Shown here: positions 11,281 through 19,370 of the stretch, one piece after another
Numbering within the stretch: the first letter of the stretch is position 1
Layout: the number at the start of each line of letters is the position of its first letter
Source of the DNA: Rhodospira trueperi
GTDB lineage: Bacteria > Pseudomonadota > Alphaproteobacteria > Rhodospirillales > Rhodospirillaceae
Reading direction: 5' to 3'
DNA length: 64,000 nt
Assembly (NCBI RefSeq): GCF_900101965.1
Contig: NZ_FNAP01000001.1
Location: 496,001-560,000, forward strand
Notes under the pieces: generated by a model
Database searches by the model: none
What the model saw: only the letters and a program-made list of their open reading frames with translations
What the model was told of the DNA's origin: nothing
Made by a program: the position numbers and the translations under genes

Positions 11281-12464
11281 GCCGGTCCGCCGCGCCATTC
11301 CCCCTGTCCCGGCGCGGCTTTCTCTCCGGGGTGTCTGTGACGGCCGCCGGGGCCGTCTTGCCACGATCCAGCGCGGCCCGAACGGCGTCCGGGCCGGTGC
11401 GTGTCCTGGCTCAAGACGGCCAGTGGCCCCCGGCCCTGCGGGAGCACCTAGCGCGCGACCACGGCCTTGTTTTGGATGTCACGGTGGCGGCCACGCCGGA
11501 CGAGGTCATGGACCGGGTGCGTCGGTCGACGCTGGACGGTGCGCCCGCGAGCGACCGGCGGCATGCTCCCTTCGATGTGGTCTGTCTCGACCTGGAAACA
11601 GTGGGCGACTGGACCGCCGGCGGCCTTCTATCGCCCTTGCCGGCGGACATGCCCGTGGCCTGGAAAGGGGTTCTCGCCGCCCATGGCGCCCTGGATGCCC
11701 GGGGGCGGGCGCGCTTTCTGCCGCTGTCGCTGGGCCTGGACGTCCTGTTCGAAATGGGACCGGACATGCCCGAGCCCATCGCCGGCCCCGGGGGTCAGTC
11801 TGGCGGCCCACCGTCCTGGTCGGTCCTGCTCGACCCCGCGCTCAAATCCCGCGTCACGCTGGACCCCGACGGCGCCGTCTGGCTGGCCCTGCGCCTGACC
11901 GATCCCGACGGACGCGGCCTGGAAGCCGCGCGCCGCGACAAGGAGGCCGCCCAAGACCTGTTCCGCGCGGTCGACGGCACTCTGGCGCCGTGGCGTCGGC
12001 AGGCGGACTCGCTGTGGACCGACACGGCGACGTTTTTCGATGGTCTGGCAAAGGCCCGAAGGGAGGGCGCGGGACGGGCGGGTCTCGCCTGGGACGTCCT
12101 GATCCGTCACCTGGCGCGCGCCTGGACGGAGACGGACCCGATCCACGCCGTCGTTCCGGCCGAGGGCAGCCGGGCGTGGCTGGACGGTCTGGGGATTCCG
12201 GTGAACGCCCCGGCATCAGAGACGGCGCGGCGGCTCCTGTCCGTCCTGGCTGCCCCGGACATGCAGGCGACACGATCAAGCATCACGGGCGCGCTTCCGG
12301 CCGTTCCGGCCGCTTGGCCGCTGTTGGATGCGTCCGACGCACGTTGGACGAAGCAGGTCCTGAGCGATGGCGGGGGGCTGACGCGGTTGTGGTTTCCCCC
12401 GCCACTGACGGGACCGGCCCTGGAGGCGTTCGGCGACAGCCGCGACCGGTTCGAATTCGCCTAA
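11277..12464 (+). CDS. Tat-exported extracellular solute-binding-like protein
   Basis: A 395-residue protein that starts with a twin-arginine signal (LSRRGFLSGVSVTAAGAVL), so it should be folded and exported across the inner membrane by Tat. The mature part resembles family 1 solute-binding proteins (two alpha/beta lobes: VRVLAQDGQWPPALREHLA near the start, FDVVCLDLETVGDWTAGGLL, later GAVWLALRL), but similarity is weak and no ABC permease or ATPase gene is next to it. The start is uncertain: TTG at 11277 overlaps the previous stop and GTG at 11259 is an alternative. It converges on bacterioferritin with six bases between the stops. It may be an orphan binding protein or a diverged sensor. Confidence 0.6.
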   Translation: MSRSAAPFPLSRRGFLSGVSVTAAGAVLPRSSAARTASGPVRVLAQDGQWPPALREHLARDHGLVLDVTVAATPDEVMDRVRRSTLDGAPASDRRHAPFDVVCLDLETVGDWTAGGLLSPLPADMPVAWKGVLAAHGALDARGRARFLPLSLGLDVLFEMGPDMPEPIAGPGGQSGGPPSWSVLLDPALKSRVTLDPDGAVWLALRLTDPDGRGLEAARRDKEAAQDLFRAVDGTLAPWRRQADSLWTDTATFFDGLAKARREGAGRAGLAWDVLIRHLARAWTETDPIHAVVPAEGSRAWLDGLGIPVNAPASETARRLLSVLAAPDMQATRSSITGALPAVPAAWPLLDASDARWTKQVLSDGGGLTRLWFPPPLTGPALEAFGDSRDRFEFA

Positions 12465-12470
12465 CGGGGA

Positions 12471-12959
12471 TTACCCGCCGCCCTCCTTGCCCTCGAACAT
12501 CTGCTGTTGCAGATAGCCGCTCACCCCCACCTGCTCCATCAGCGTCACCTGCGATTCCAGCCAGTCGATATGATGCTCGGTGTCGTCCAGGATCTTTCGC
12601 AGCAGATCCCGACTGACATAGTCCTTCTTCTCCTCACACAGCGTCACACCTGCCACCAACGTCTCCCGCGCCCCATACTCAAGGGCCAGATCACCCTTCA
12701 GGCACTCGGGTACCGCCTCGCCAAGGCTAAGTGTATGGAGGTCCTGGAGGTTGGGCAGCCCTTCCAGCAGCAGGATGCGCTCAATCACCCAGTCGGCGTG
12801 CTGCATTTCCTCGATGGACTCGTGATACACGGTGTCGGCCAGCCGCAGGTATCCCCAGTTCTTCAGCATGCGGGCATGCAGGAAGTACTGGTTCACGGCC
12901 GTTAGTTCGTTTGTCAGCACAGCGTTGAGATGTTGCAGAACGCTCTTATCGCCCTTCAT
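12471..12959 (-). CDS. bfr: Bacterioferritin
   Basis: A 162-residue iron-storage protein that assembles into a 24-subunit shell, oxidises Fe(II) and stores it as mineral, with haem bound between subunits. The four-helix ferritin fold is evident: [20 protein letters not shown], the [18 protein letters not shown] helix with haem-ligand methionine and ferroxidase Glu/His, [18 protein letters not shown] and [19 protein letters not shown] carrying the other diiron ligands. Start at [11 protein letters not shown]; a longer upstream frame of 32 residues is not family-like. It lies 129 bp downstream of the bacterioferritin-associated ferredoxin gene in the same direction, so iron release and storage genes are paired. 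Confidence 0.97.
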   Translation of the reverse strand: MKGDKSVLQHLNAVLTNELTAVNQYFLHARMLKNWGYLRLADTVYHESIEEMQHADWVIERILLLEGLPNLQDLHTLSLGEAVPECLKGDLALEYGARETLVAGVTLCEEKKDYVSRDLLRKILDDTEHHIDWLESQVTLMEQVGVSGYLQQQMFEGKEGGG

Positions 12960-13088
12960 GCGCGGGTCCCCCCAGTTGTGGCGAAGGTCATGGTTGGTCT
13001 CGCGACACGCCGGATCGCGTGGCGCAAACAACCATGTGGGATTTCCGTCGCGCATATTGTAGGGGCAACGCGGCTTAACGCGCCGAAC

Positions 13089-13301
13089 TCAGGACACCGC
13101 GGCCCGATCCGGCAGTGGGCAGGCCACCGGGGGACCGTCCCCCCTTTCCGCGCGGATCAGGGCCGCGATGCGTGGGACGCAGCGGGCACACTGGGCGCTC
13201 TCCCCGCACTCGCGGAACACGGTGGAGACATGGCGCGCCCCCTCCCGGATCACCCCGCGCACTCGGGATTCGTTGAGGCCCTTGCAGTTGCAGACATACA
13301 T
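13089..13301 (-). CDS. bfd: Bacterioferritin-associated ferredoxin ([2Fe-2S])
   Basis: A 70-residue BFD-like [2Fe-2S] protein. The cluster ligands are MYVCNCKGLNE (C-x-C) and CGESAQCARCV (C-x-x-C after a spacing of about 30 residues), as in Bfd, which reduces ferric iron in bacterioferritin so it can be mobilised. The start ATG at 13301 is where the domain begins; a 20-residue upstream extension is unlikely. An iron-box-like operator lies 57-84 bases upstream of the start, so iron-responsive control is expected. Confidence 0.9.
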   Translation of the reverse strand: MYVCNCKGLNESRVRGVIREGARHVSTVFRECGESAQCARCVPRIAALIRAERGDGPPVACPLPDRAAVS

Positions 13302-13357
13302 GGCGGTGACGATCCGGTTTGGCTTCACGGGATGGCCCGGACTATACCGACAGCAAT

Positions 13358-13385
13358 GCATTTGCGCAAATGCTAATCACTCGCA
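13358..13385 (-). promoter_or_regulatory. Fur-box-like operator overlapping a perfect 16-bp palindrome, upstream of bfd
   Basis: GCATTTGCGCAAATGC at 13358-13373 is a perfect palindrome. Overlapping it, GCAAATGCTAATCACTCGCA at 13366-13385 matches the core of classical Fur boxes (AATG-x-TAATCA-x-T). The region lies between the end of the O-methyltransferase gene and the bfd start, where the bfd promoter should be. Binding by Fur or Irr is inferred from the match and from the function of bfd/bfr; the exact regulator is not shown by the sequence. Confidence 0.55.
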
Positions 13386-13388
13386 AGG

Positions 13389-14042
13389 TCATTGCCGCCG
13401 TCGAACCAGCAGCAGGCCGTCCCGGATCGGCACCAGGCACGAATCCACACGCCTATCATCGGAGATTTTGGCCGTCAGCGCCCGCAGCGCCACGGTCTGG
13501 GCATTGGTGTTCGCGGGGTCGGCGACCGACCCTTTCCACAGCATGTTGTCGAGCGCGATCAGGCCGCCCGGACGCACCAGTTGGAGCGCCTGTTCGTAGT
13601 AGCTGTCGTAGCCTTCCTTGTCGGCGTCGATAAACGCCATGTCGAAGGTCCCCGCCTGGCCTTCGGCGATCAGCATGGCCACACCATCTGTGGCCGGCCC
13701 CACGTGCAGATGAATGCGGTCGTTCATGCCGGCGCGGCCCCAGTGGCGTCGGGCGATGTCGGCGAAATCCGGAGAATCGTCGAACGCCAGCACCTCGCCA
13801 TCCGGCGGCAGGGCATAGGCCACCGCCAGCGCGGAATAGCCTGTGAAGGTCCCGATATCGAGCGCCCGGCGCGCCCCGACCAACCGCGCCAGGAAACCCA
13901 GCAGTGCCGCCTGCTCCGGGCTGCTGGCCCAATGGGCGTTTTCCATGTTCTCGGTCTCGGCGCGGAGGGCCGCCAAGGGGGCGGGTTCATCGATGCCGAC
14001 CTGTCGCACGTACTCGGCCACCCCTTCGGACATTTCCAGCAT
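13389..14042 (-). CDS. Class I SAM-dependent O-methyltransferase (caffeoyl-CoA OMT-like)
   Basis: A 217-residue cation-dependent O-methyltransferase of the small catechol/caffeoyl-CoA type. SAM-binding motif I is LDIGTFTGYSALAVA; metal and substrate residues lie in FDMAFIDADKEGYDSYYEQ and LIALDNMLWKGSVAD. Family members methylate catechol-like hydroxyls; the substrate here is not known. Its start overlaps the stop of the upstream methyltransferase gene (ATGA), making it the last gene of a lysS-ytoQ-methyltransferase-methyltransferase run. Its end is close to the bfd operator. Confidence 0.85.
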   Translation of the reverse strand: MLEMSEGVAEYVRQVGIDEPAPLAALRAETENMENAHWASSPEQAALLGFLARLVGARRALDIGTFTGYSALAVAYALPPDGEVLAFDDSPDFADIARRHWGRAGMNDRIHLHVGPATDGVAMLIAEGQAGTFDMAFIDADKEGYDSYYEQALQLVRPGGLIALDNMLWKGSVADPANTNAQTVALRALTAKISDDRRVDSCLVPIRDGLLLVRRRQ

Positions 14043-14746
14043 CAGGCACCTTCCTGCTCACGATTTGACGGTCTGAGAAGCCGCAGGACCGTGGTCTCCC
14101 GCAGGGTCCGGTCCTCCAGTTCCAGCGTTGTGGGAACGGCGAACCGGGCCACGGTTTCCATGCCCTCGCGAGTCAGATAGGCGCGCCCCGGGTCGGCCAA
14201 AAGGACCAGGGCGTCGGCCCGGGCTTGCCGCGTCAGGAACCGGGTCACGCGTTCGGCCATGGGCTTTTCGTAGCAGACGTCTCCGGCCAGGATGACGCCC
14301 CACGCGCCCTCCCCGCCCCCGCTTTCGTCCGATGTCAGGTCGGCGCATGCGGTCGCCACGGTCCCGCCCAGACCGTTCAGCGCCGCATTCATGGTCACGG
14401 CCTCCAAGGCCATGGGGTCGATATCGACACAGGTCACCGACGCCGCCCCGGCCCGCGCGGCCGCCAAACCCGCGACGCCGCAGCCGGCGGCGAAGTCCAG
14501 CACCGTGCGGCCGCGCACCGTATCGGGATGATCGAGGACATACCGCGCCAGAGCCTGACTGCCCGGCCACGCGAAAGCCCAGAACGGCGGCGGCACGCCG
14601 GTCTTGCGCAACAGATCCTCGGAGGCCTGCCACAGCGGCGTGATCTCGGTGGCCAAGTGCAGACGCACCTCAGGCACCAGCGGCGCCGTTGCAACGGCGG
14701 TGTGGGCCTGGATGAAAGGCCCCCGTTCTGCCTCGTCCAGACTCAC
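14042..14746 (-). CDS. METTL20-like protein methyltransferase (ETF beta-subunit lysine methyltransferase family)
   Basis: A 234-residue class I SAM methyltransferase. The sequence FWAFAWPGSQALARYVLDHP followed by VLDFAAGCGVAGLAAARAGA (motif I) and CVDIDPMALEAVTMNAALNG is the pattern of METTL20 and its bacterial relatives, which trimethylate lysines next to the recognition loop of the electron-transfer flavoprotein beta subunit. No etfB gene is visible in this window. The start is taken as GTG at 14746 because it overlaps the ytoQ stop (GTGA); the frame upstream of it is Arg-rich and not protein-like. Assignment to the family is good; the actual target is inferred. Confidence 0.75.
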   Translation of the reverse strand: MSLDEAERGPFIQAHTAVATAPLVPEVRLHLATEITPLWQASEDLLRKTGVPPPFWAFAWPGSQALARYVLDHPDTVRGRTVLDFAAGCGVAGLAAARAGAASVTCVDIDPMALEAVTMNAALNGLGGTVATACADLTSDESGGGEGAWGVILAGDVCYEKPMAERVTRFLTRQARADALVLLADPGRAYLTREGMETVARFAVPTTLELEDRTLRETTVLRLLRPSNREQEGA

Positions 14747-15213
14747 CGGCCGGAGAGCCGCCCGGTCTGCACATAGGTCAGGATCTGGGCCACCTGCTCC
14801 GGCGTCTCGCAGGTCGCCTGGGCGGCGCCGTTGATCTCCTTCAGGGCGTGGGTGTGCTCGGGCGGATGCATGACGATCAGCGGTGTGCCCAGGGCGGCGG
14901 CGTAGCCGGCGTCGAAGGCCGCGTTCCACTGCTTGTATTTCTCGCCGAAGCGCACCACCACGACATCGGCCTGTTCCATCAGCACGGTGGTGCGGATGGC
15001 GTTGATCTTGGCGCCCTTGTGGTCACGCCAGAAGGGGTTCTCCTCCTCGCCCAGGATCGCCGCGCCGCAATCATCCGACGCGCCGTGGTCGGTGACGGGA
15101 CCGGTGAAGTCGAGTCGCAGGCCGACGGTCTCGCAGGCGGCAATAATCTGGTCGCGCCAGTCGGTGTGGATCTCGCCGGAGAGGTAGACGGTGAGGTCGC
15201 TAGGGCCAAGCAT
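14743..15213 (-). CDS. YtoQ family protein
   Basis: A 156-residue protein matching the YtoQ family throughout (LTVYLSGEIHTDWRDQI, DFTGPVTDHGASDDCG, ILGEEENPFWRDHKGAKINA, VVVRFGEKYKQWNAAFDAGY). The family is related in fold to nucleoside 2-deoxyribosyltransferases, but no activity is established that I know of. It sits 25 bases after lysS and overlaps the next gene by four bases, so it belongs to the lysS transcript. Confidence 0.85.
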   Translation of the reverse strand: MLGPSDLTVYLSGEIHTDWRDQIIAACETVGLRLDFTGPVTDHGASDDCGAAILGEEENPFWRDHKGAKINAIRTTVLMEQADVVVVRFGEKYKQWNAAFDAGYAAALGTPLIVMHPPEHTHALKEINGAAQATCETPEQVAQILTYVQTGRLSGR

Positions 15214-15238
15214 GGTCGTCGTCTCCCTTGCCGTGAGG

Positions 15239-16873
15239 TCAGGTGGACAAATCCTCGCCCGCGATGGCGCGGTCGAGCAGGGCCAGGGTCTCGTCGCGGC
15301 CGAAGAGGGCGATGAACGACCCCATGCGCGGCCCCTGATCCTGTCCCAGCAGGATCTGATAGAGCGCCTTGAACCAGCCCTTGAGGTCGCCGAAGGTCTC
15401 GCCGTGCGCCTTGCCGACCTCGTAGACCAGGGTCTGCAAGGCCTCTGCGTCCGCGTCCGGGGGCGCCTCGGCGAGCGTCGCGCGCAGGTCCTCCAGCGCC
15501 TTGGCCTCGGCCGGGCCGGCCGCGCGGTACTGCTTCGCCGGCAGCACGAAATCCCGGTAGTAGGCGATGGCGTGGCGCACCAGCCCGTCCAGGATCGGCG
15601 CCGTCTCGGGCGTCGCGCCGGGCGCGTAGCGACCGATGTAGTGCCACAACACCGCTGGGTCGTCCGAATGGCACACGCTGGTCAGGTTCAGCAGAATGCC
15701 GAAGGACAGGTGCGCCGCCTCACGCGGTGGCGCGCCGTCGTGGATGTGCCAGACCGGATTGTTCAGGCGCGCCTTGGCGTCCTGTTTGGGAAACTTGCCC
15801 AGGAACGTCAGGTAGTCGTCCACATGGCGCGGAATGACGTCGAAGAACAGCTTCTTGGCCGCGCGCGGCTTGTTGTACATGAACAGGGCGAGGCTTTCGG
15901 CGTTGGCGTATTTCAGCCAGTCCTCGACCGCCAACCCGTTGCCCTTGGATTTCGAGATCTTCTGTCCCCGGTCGTCCAGGAACAGCTCGTAGGTCAGGTT
16001 GACCGGGGGTGTCCCGCCCAGCTCCTTGCAGATCCGGCCGGAGAGCCGGACGCTGTCGATCAGGTCCTTGCCCGACATCTCGTAATCGACGCCAAGCGCA
16101 TACCAGCGCGTGCCCCAATCGGCCTTCCATTGCAGCTTGCAACGGCCGCCGGTGACCGGGGTCTCGACCTTGGAGCCGTCGGTGTCCTCGTAGACGATGG
16201 TGCCGGCTTCGGGATCGGTCTCCAGCACGGGGGCCTGGAGCACCTGCCCCGTCTTCGGGCAAACGGGCAGGAAGGGCGAGTAAGTCGCCCGGCGCTCGTC
16301 GCCCAGCGTCGGCAGGACGACATCCCGGACGGCGTCGTAATGGCGCAGCACCTGGAGCAGCGCCGCGTCAAACCGGCCCGAGGTGTAGCACTCAGTGGCC
16401 GACTGGAACTCGTACTCGAACCCGAACGAATCCAGGAAGGACCGCAGGCGAGCGTTGTTGTGATGCCCGAAGCTCTCGTGCGTGCCGAACGGATCGGGGA
16501 TGCGCGTCAGCGGCTTGCCCAGGTGTTCGGCGACCATCTCCTTGTTGGGGATGTTGTCCGGCACCTTGCGCAGGCCGTCCATGTCGTCCGAGAAGGCGAA
16601 CAGACGGGTCGGGATGTCCGGCGCCAGAAGCTGGAAGGCACGCCGGACCATCGTGGTCCGCACCACCTCGCCGAAGGTGCCGATGTGGGGCAGACCGGAG
16701 GGGCCATACCCGGTCTCGAACAACACGTATCCTTTGTCCGGCGTCCTGCCCTTCAGGCGATCATCAAGCAGCGTCCGCGCCTCCTGAAACGGCCAGGCAG
16801 TGGACTCACGCGCGGCGGCCAGCACGGCCTCCGCATCGGCATCAAGGGCGGCTGGAACGGACGACTCGGACAT
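15239..16873 (-). CDS. lysS: Lysyl-tRNA synthetase, class I
   Basis: A 544-residue synthetase that charges tRNA-Lys. It is the class I (archaeal-type) enzyme rather than the common bacterial class II enzyme: the HIGH-equivalent is [15 protein letters not shown] and the KMSKS-equivalent is [19 protein letters not shown]. Alphaproteobacteria are one of the few bacterial groups that rely on this form. The start [15 protein letters not shown] is preferred over an upstream in-frame start 11 residues earlier because the preceding residues look non-coding. It is the first gene of a run with ytoQ and two methyltransferase genes. Confidence 0.95.
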   Translation of the reverse strand: MSESSVPAALDADAEAVLAAARESTAWPFQEARTLLDDRLKGRTPDKGYVLFETGYGPSGLPHIGTFGEVVRTTMVRRAFQLLAPDIPTRLFAFSDDMDGLRKVPDNIPNKEMVAEHLGKPLTRIPDPFGTHESFGHHNNARLRSFLDSFGFEYEFQSATECYTSGRFDAALLQVLRHYDAVRDVVLPTLGDERRATYSPFLPVCPKTGQVLQAPVLETDPEAGTIVYEDTDGSKVETPVTGGRCKLQWKADWGTRWYALGVDYEMSGKDLIDSVRLSGRICKELGGTPPVNLTYELFLDDRGQKISKSKGNGLAVEDWLKYANAESLALFMYNKPRAAKKLFFDVIPRHVDDYLTFLGKFPKQDAKARLNNPVWHIHDGAPPREAAHLSFGILLNLTSVCHSDDPAVLWHYIGRYAPGATPETAPILDGLVRHAIAYYRDFVLPAKQYRAAGPAEAKALEDLRATLAEAPPDADAEALQTLVYEVGKAHGETFGDLKGWFKALYQILLGQDQGPRMGSFIALFGRDETLALLDRAIAGEDLST

Positions 16874-17001
16874 CACACAACAATCCCGTTGGATCCGCGC
16901 GGTCACGCGGAGTCAAGGCGCCAAAACACAGGCCGCGCCGTCCGGAGACGACGCGGCATGTGACGGGCAAGGCTGACCCGGCGCCGGAAAAGGCCCCGGC
17001 G

Positions 17002-17499
17002 TCAGGCCGCCGAGAGCAGTTTCTCGACCTTCTGGGTCGCGGTGTCGGCATCGATGGATTCGATGGCTGCCAGTTCGCCGACGAGCCGTTCCAGCGCCTG
17101 TTCGTAGATCTGGCGCTCGGAATAGGACTGCTCGGGCTGAGTCGCACCCCGGAACAGGTCCCGCACAACCTCGGCAATCGACACGGGGTCGCCGGAATTG
17201 ATCTTCTGTTCGTATTCCTGGGCGCGCCGGCTCCACATGGTGCGCTTGACGCGGGCGCGGCCCTTCAGGGTGCTGAGCGCGGTCTGCATTTCCTGACGGG
17301 AGGAGAGTTTGCGCAAACCGGATTTCGGCGCCTTGGCCACCGGCACGCGCAGGGTCATGCGATCCCGCTCGAACGAAATGACGAACAACTCAAGGTCCAT
17401 GCCGCCGATGGTCTGGGTTTCGATCGCCTCGATCAGACCCACACCATGCGTCGGGTACACAACATGATCACCCACGGAAAACGGCGCCTTTTTTGTCAT
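17002..17499 (-). CDS. carD: CarD/CdnL-family transcriptional regulator
   Basis: A 165-residue RNA-polymerase-binding factor. The N-terminal RNAP-interacting domain is seen in FSVGDHVVYPTHGVGLIEAI and LFVISFERDRMTLRVPV; the C-terminal helical part has the conserved RRAQEYEQKINSGDPVSIAE segment that contacts promoter DNA. CdnL proteins stabilise open complexes at housekeeping promoters such as rRNA promoters. The start at 17499 has GAGTGAGG just upstream; a TTG five codons earlier is less likely. It is downstream of fdxA, an order common in this class of bacteria. Confidence 0.93.
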   Translation of the reverse strand: MTKKAPFSVGDHVVYPTHGVGLIEAIETQTIGGMDLELFVISFERDRMTLRVPVAKAPKSGLRKLSSRQEMQTALSTLKGRARVKRTMWSRRAQEYEQKINSGDPVSIAEVVRDLFRGATQPEQSYSERQIYEQALERLVGELAAIESIDADTATQKVEKLLSAA

Positions 17500-17977
17500 G
17501 GCCTCACTCTTCAAATGAACGGCGGTTCAAGCATCGGATCGTCCCATCGCCTATTGCAGCCTTTCTGCTCCCACGCGATGCCACCGCGCTTCAGTCCGCG
17601 CCACGCCAGGGCGCGTCCCGGTCATGGAATCGGCCGCCAACCCCTTTTCGGCCGGCGACCGTGATGACGACCCCCCTCGTCCGGCTTCCACACACACCAG
17701 AAACCGGTCGGTCCACGGTCCTCATGAAACCCGTAACGCCCCTCTGATAAAGGGCACAACCCCGTATCCCGCAAACCACCAATGCCTCGCGGGCACAAAA
17801 TCCACGTTGCCCCTTCCCCGACGGCGCGCGTCGGATTTCAACGATGCTCGGGATTCTACGAGGATGCCCCGAAAGACCTTACGGACCCATCCGTCTAACA
17901 CAAATGCGCCAAAAATCCCACCGCCTTGTGAAGGCCGTGAGAAATTTGCCCCAGTGGACAGGACGGGACGGGGCGCG
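17500..17977. other. Intergenic region between carD and fdxA, no gene recognised
   Basis: About 480 bp with no credible coding frame on either strand and no RNA structure I recognise. It must contain the carD promoter near its left end, since carD is read leftward from 17499, and the 3' end of the fdxA transcript. No strong terminator hairpin with a U-run was seen. Confidence 0.4.
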
Positions 17978-18316
17978 TCAGGTTGTGCCCGTGCCGGGAT
18001 TGTCGCTCAGGAATTCCTTCTTGCCCGGCTTGTCTTTCCAATCATCGGCATCGGGCAGCGGATCGCCCTTGCGGGTAATGTTCGGCCAACGGGCGGCGTA
18101 TTCCCGGTTGATCTCAATCCAGTCGGCGGCACGGTCATCGGAATCCGGCAGGATGGCCTCGGCGGGGCATTCCGGTTCGCAGACACCGCAGTCAATACAT
18201 TCATCGGGATTGATGACCAAGAGGTTCTCTCCCTCATAGAAACAGTCGACGGGACAGACCTCGACACAGTCCTGATATTTGCACTTGATGCAGTTCTCGG
18301 TGACCACGTACGTCAT
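17978..18316 (-). CDS. fdxA: 7Fe ferredoxin FdxA
   Basis: A 112-residue ferredoxin carrying one [3Fe-4S] and one [4Fe-4S] cluster. Ligands are visible as [20 protein letters not shown] and [19 protein letters not shown], with the C-terminal extension ([18 protein letters not shown]) typical of FdxA. It serves as a small cytoplasmic electron carrier. It follows the TerB-like gene by 33 bases in the same direction. Confidence 0.96.
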   Translation of the reverse strand: MTYVVTENCIKCKYQDCVEVCPVDCFYEGENLLVINPDECIDCGVCEPECPAEAILPDSDDRAADWIEINREYAARWPNITRKGDPLPDADDWKDKPGKKEFLSDNPGTGTT

Positions 18317-18349
18317 CGGCTTTCAACTCCACTCGCCACACGGCTGAAC

Positions 18350-18805
18350 CTACGAAAGACCGCGCCGATCCAGCACCCGTTTGCGCGCCGCGCCGCTGTC
18401 CTGATCGTCCACGTACAACAGACCACTGAGGCGACGCATCAGATTCGATTCGTGGTCATGCACGAGGCCATCAGCGAAGACCACATCCCAAAGCATCTCC
18501 AGCAGTTCGATTCGCTGCTCGTAGGTGAAGGCATCCTTCAGCGTGCGCGACGGCCCGTAGAATTCCACCCGTTCAGCCTGCGCTGCCACCGCATCACGCA
18601 TCAGGATCTCGGCCGCGGCGGGGGTCAGGGAGAACCGCTTGGTCAGCAACGTCCGGATGCGATTGCGTTCGGCGTCGTCGATGGTCCCGTCCATGGACGC
18701 CGCTTCGGTCAGCAGAAGGGCGACCGCGAACTGGACCTCGTCGTGACCGGCAGCCACTTTGGAGGAATCGTCACCGAACAGAACTTTTCGCAAGGCTTCG
18801 AGCAT
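18350..18805 (-). CDS. TerB-like tellurite-resistance-family protein
   Basis: A 151-residue all-helical protein of the TerB type. Family features are the repeated acidic helices: VQFAVALLLTEAASMDGTID, DAERNRIRTLLTKRF and LLEMLWDVVFADGLVHDHES, with the D/E-rich metal-binding-like turns. The function in alphaproteobacteria is unknown; it need not involve tellurite. Start MLEALRKVLFG is chosen; an ATG five codons upstream is possible. It lies between the Hsp15-like gene and fdxA. Confidence 0.75.
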   Translation of the reverse strand: MLEALRKVLFGDDSSKVAAGHDEVQFAVALLLTEAASMDGTIDDAERNRIRTLLTKRFSLTPAAAEILMRDAVAAQAERVEFYGPSRTLKDAFTYEQRIELLEMLWDVVFADGLVHDHESNLMRRLSGLLYVDDQDSGAARKRVLDRRGLS

Positions 18806-18985
18806 GGGGGCGCGATCCATTCGTCGACCGATGTGAAGCAGGACCCGATCCTGATCTCCGCCGAAAAAAGGGGGGCACGGAACCGGGATCAAGACGCGCG
18901 CCACTAAACCACCCATGGTCCGGGGCCGCAAGCCCGTTCACACCACCGAGCGCAGGCCTGACCGCCCGCCCGCATGGCCCGGCGA

Positions 18986-19369
18986 TCACCCGACGTCGCG
19001 GCCCCGCAAGGCCTCCAGGGCGCGTCGCTCGCGCTTGGTTGGGCGCCCCGCCCCCGCCGGCCGCACCGGAGTGGGCGCCATCACGGGATCATGCAGGCGT
19101 TCCGGGGGCGCGACATCCTGGTAGAGCGTCTGCGCCTCCGGCGCCGGACCTCGCCGCTCGCCCAACGCCAGCACCCGCACCCGCCGACGGTACGGCCCCA
19201 GGATCAACTCCAGTTCATCCCCGGTCCGGACCAGCACGCTCGGCTTGGCGATGGTCGCGCCATTGAGTTTCACATGCCCGCCGGTACACAGGTCCTGTGC
19301 CAGCCCCCGTGTCTTGCGAAAGCGGGCGAACCACAGCCATTTGTCGATGCGCAATGTGTCTTCCGGCAT
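18986..19369 (-). CDS. S4-domain RNA-binding protein (Hsp15/HslR-like)
   Basis: A 127-residue protein with an N-terminal S4 RNA-binding domain (LRIDKWLWFARFRKTRGLAQ, GGHVKLNGATIAKPSVLVRT, GDELELIL) and a basic C-terminal tail ending RPTKRERRALEALRGRD. Hsp15 binds stalled 50S subunits carrying peptidyl-tRNA after heat shock. The start is one base downstream of the helicase stop (TGACATG), so the two are almost certainly co-translated; this helicase-S4 pair is a recurrent arrangement in alphaproteobacteria. Confidence 0.85.
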   Translation of the reverse strand: MPEDTLRIDKWLWFARFRKTRGLAQDLCTGGHVKLNGATIAKPSVLVRTGDELELILGPYRRRVRVLALGERRGPAPEAQTLYQDVAPPERLHDPVMAPTPVRPAGAGRPTKRERRALEALRGRDVG

Positions 19370-19370
19370 G

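Noticed and set aside
15191-16963. Open frame of 590 codons antisense to lysS
   Set aside because: Covers the whole of a certain gene on the other strand; composition is rich in Arg, Gln, His and Val without family motifs.
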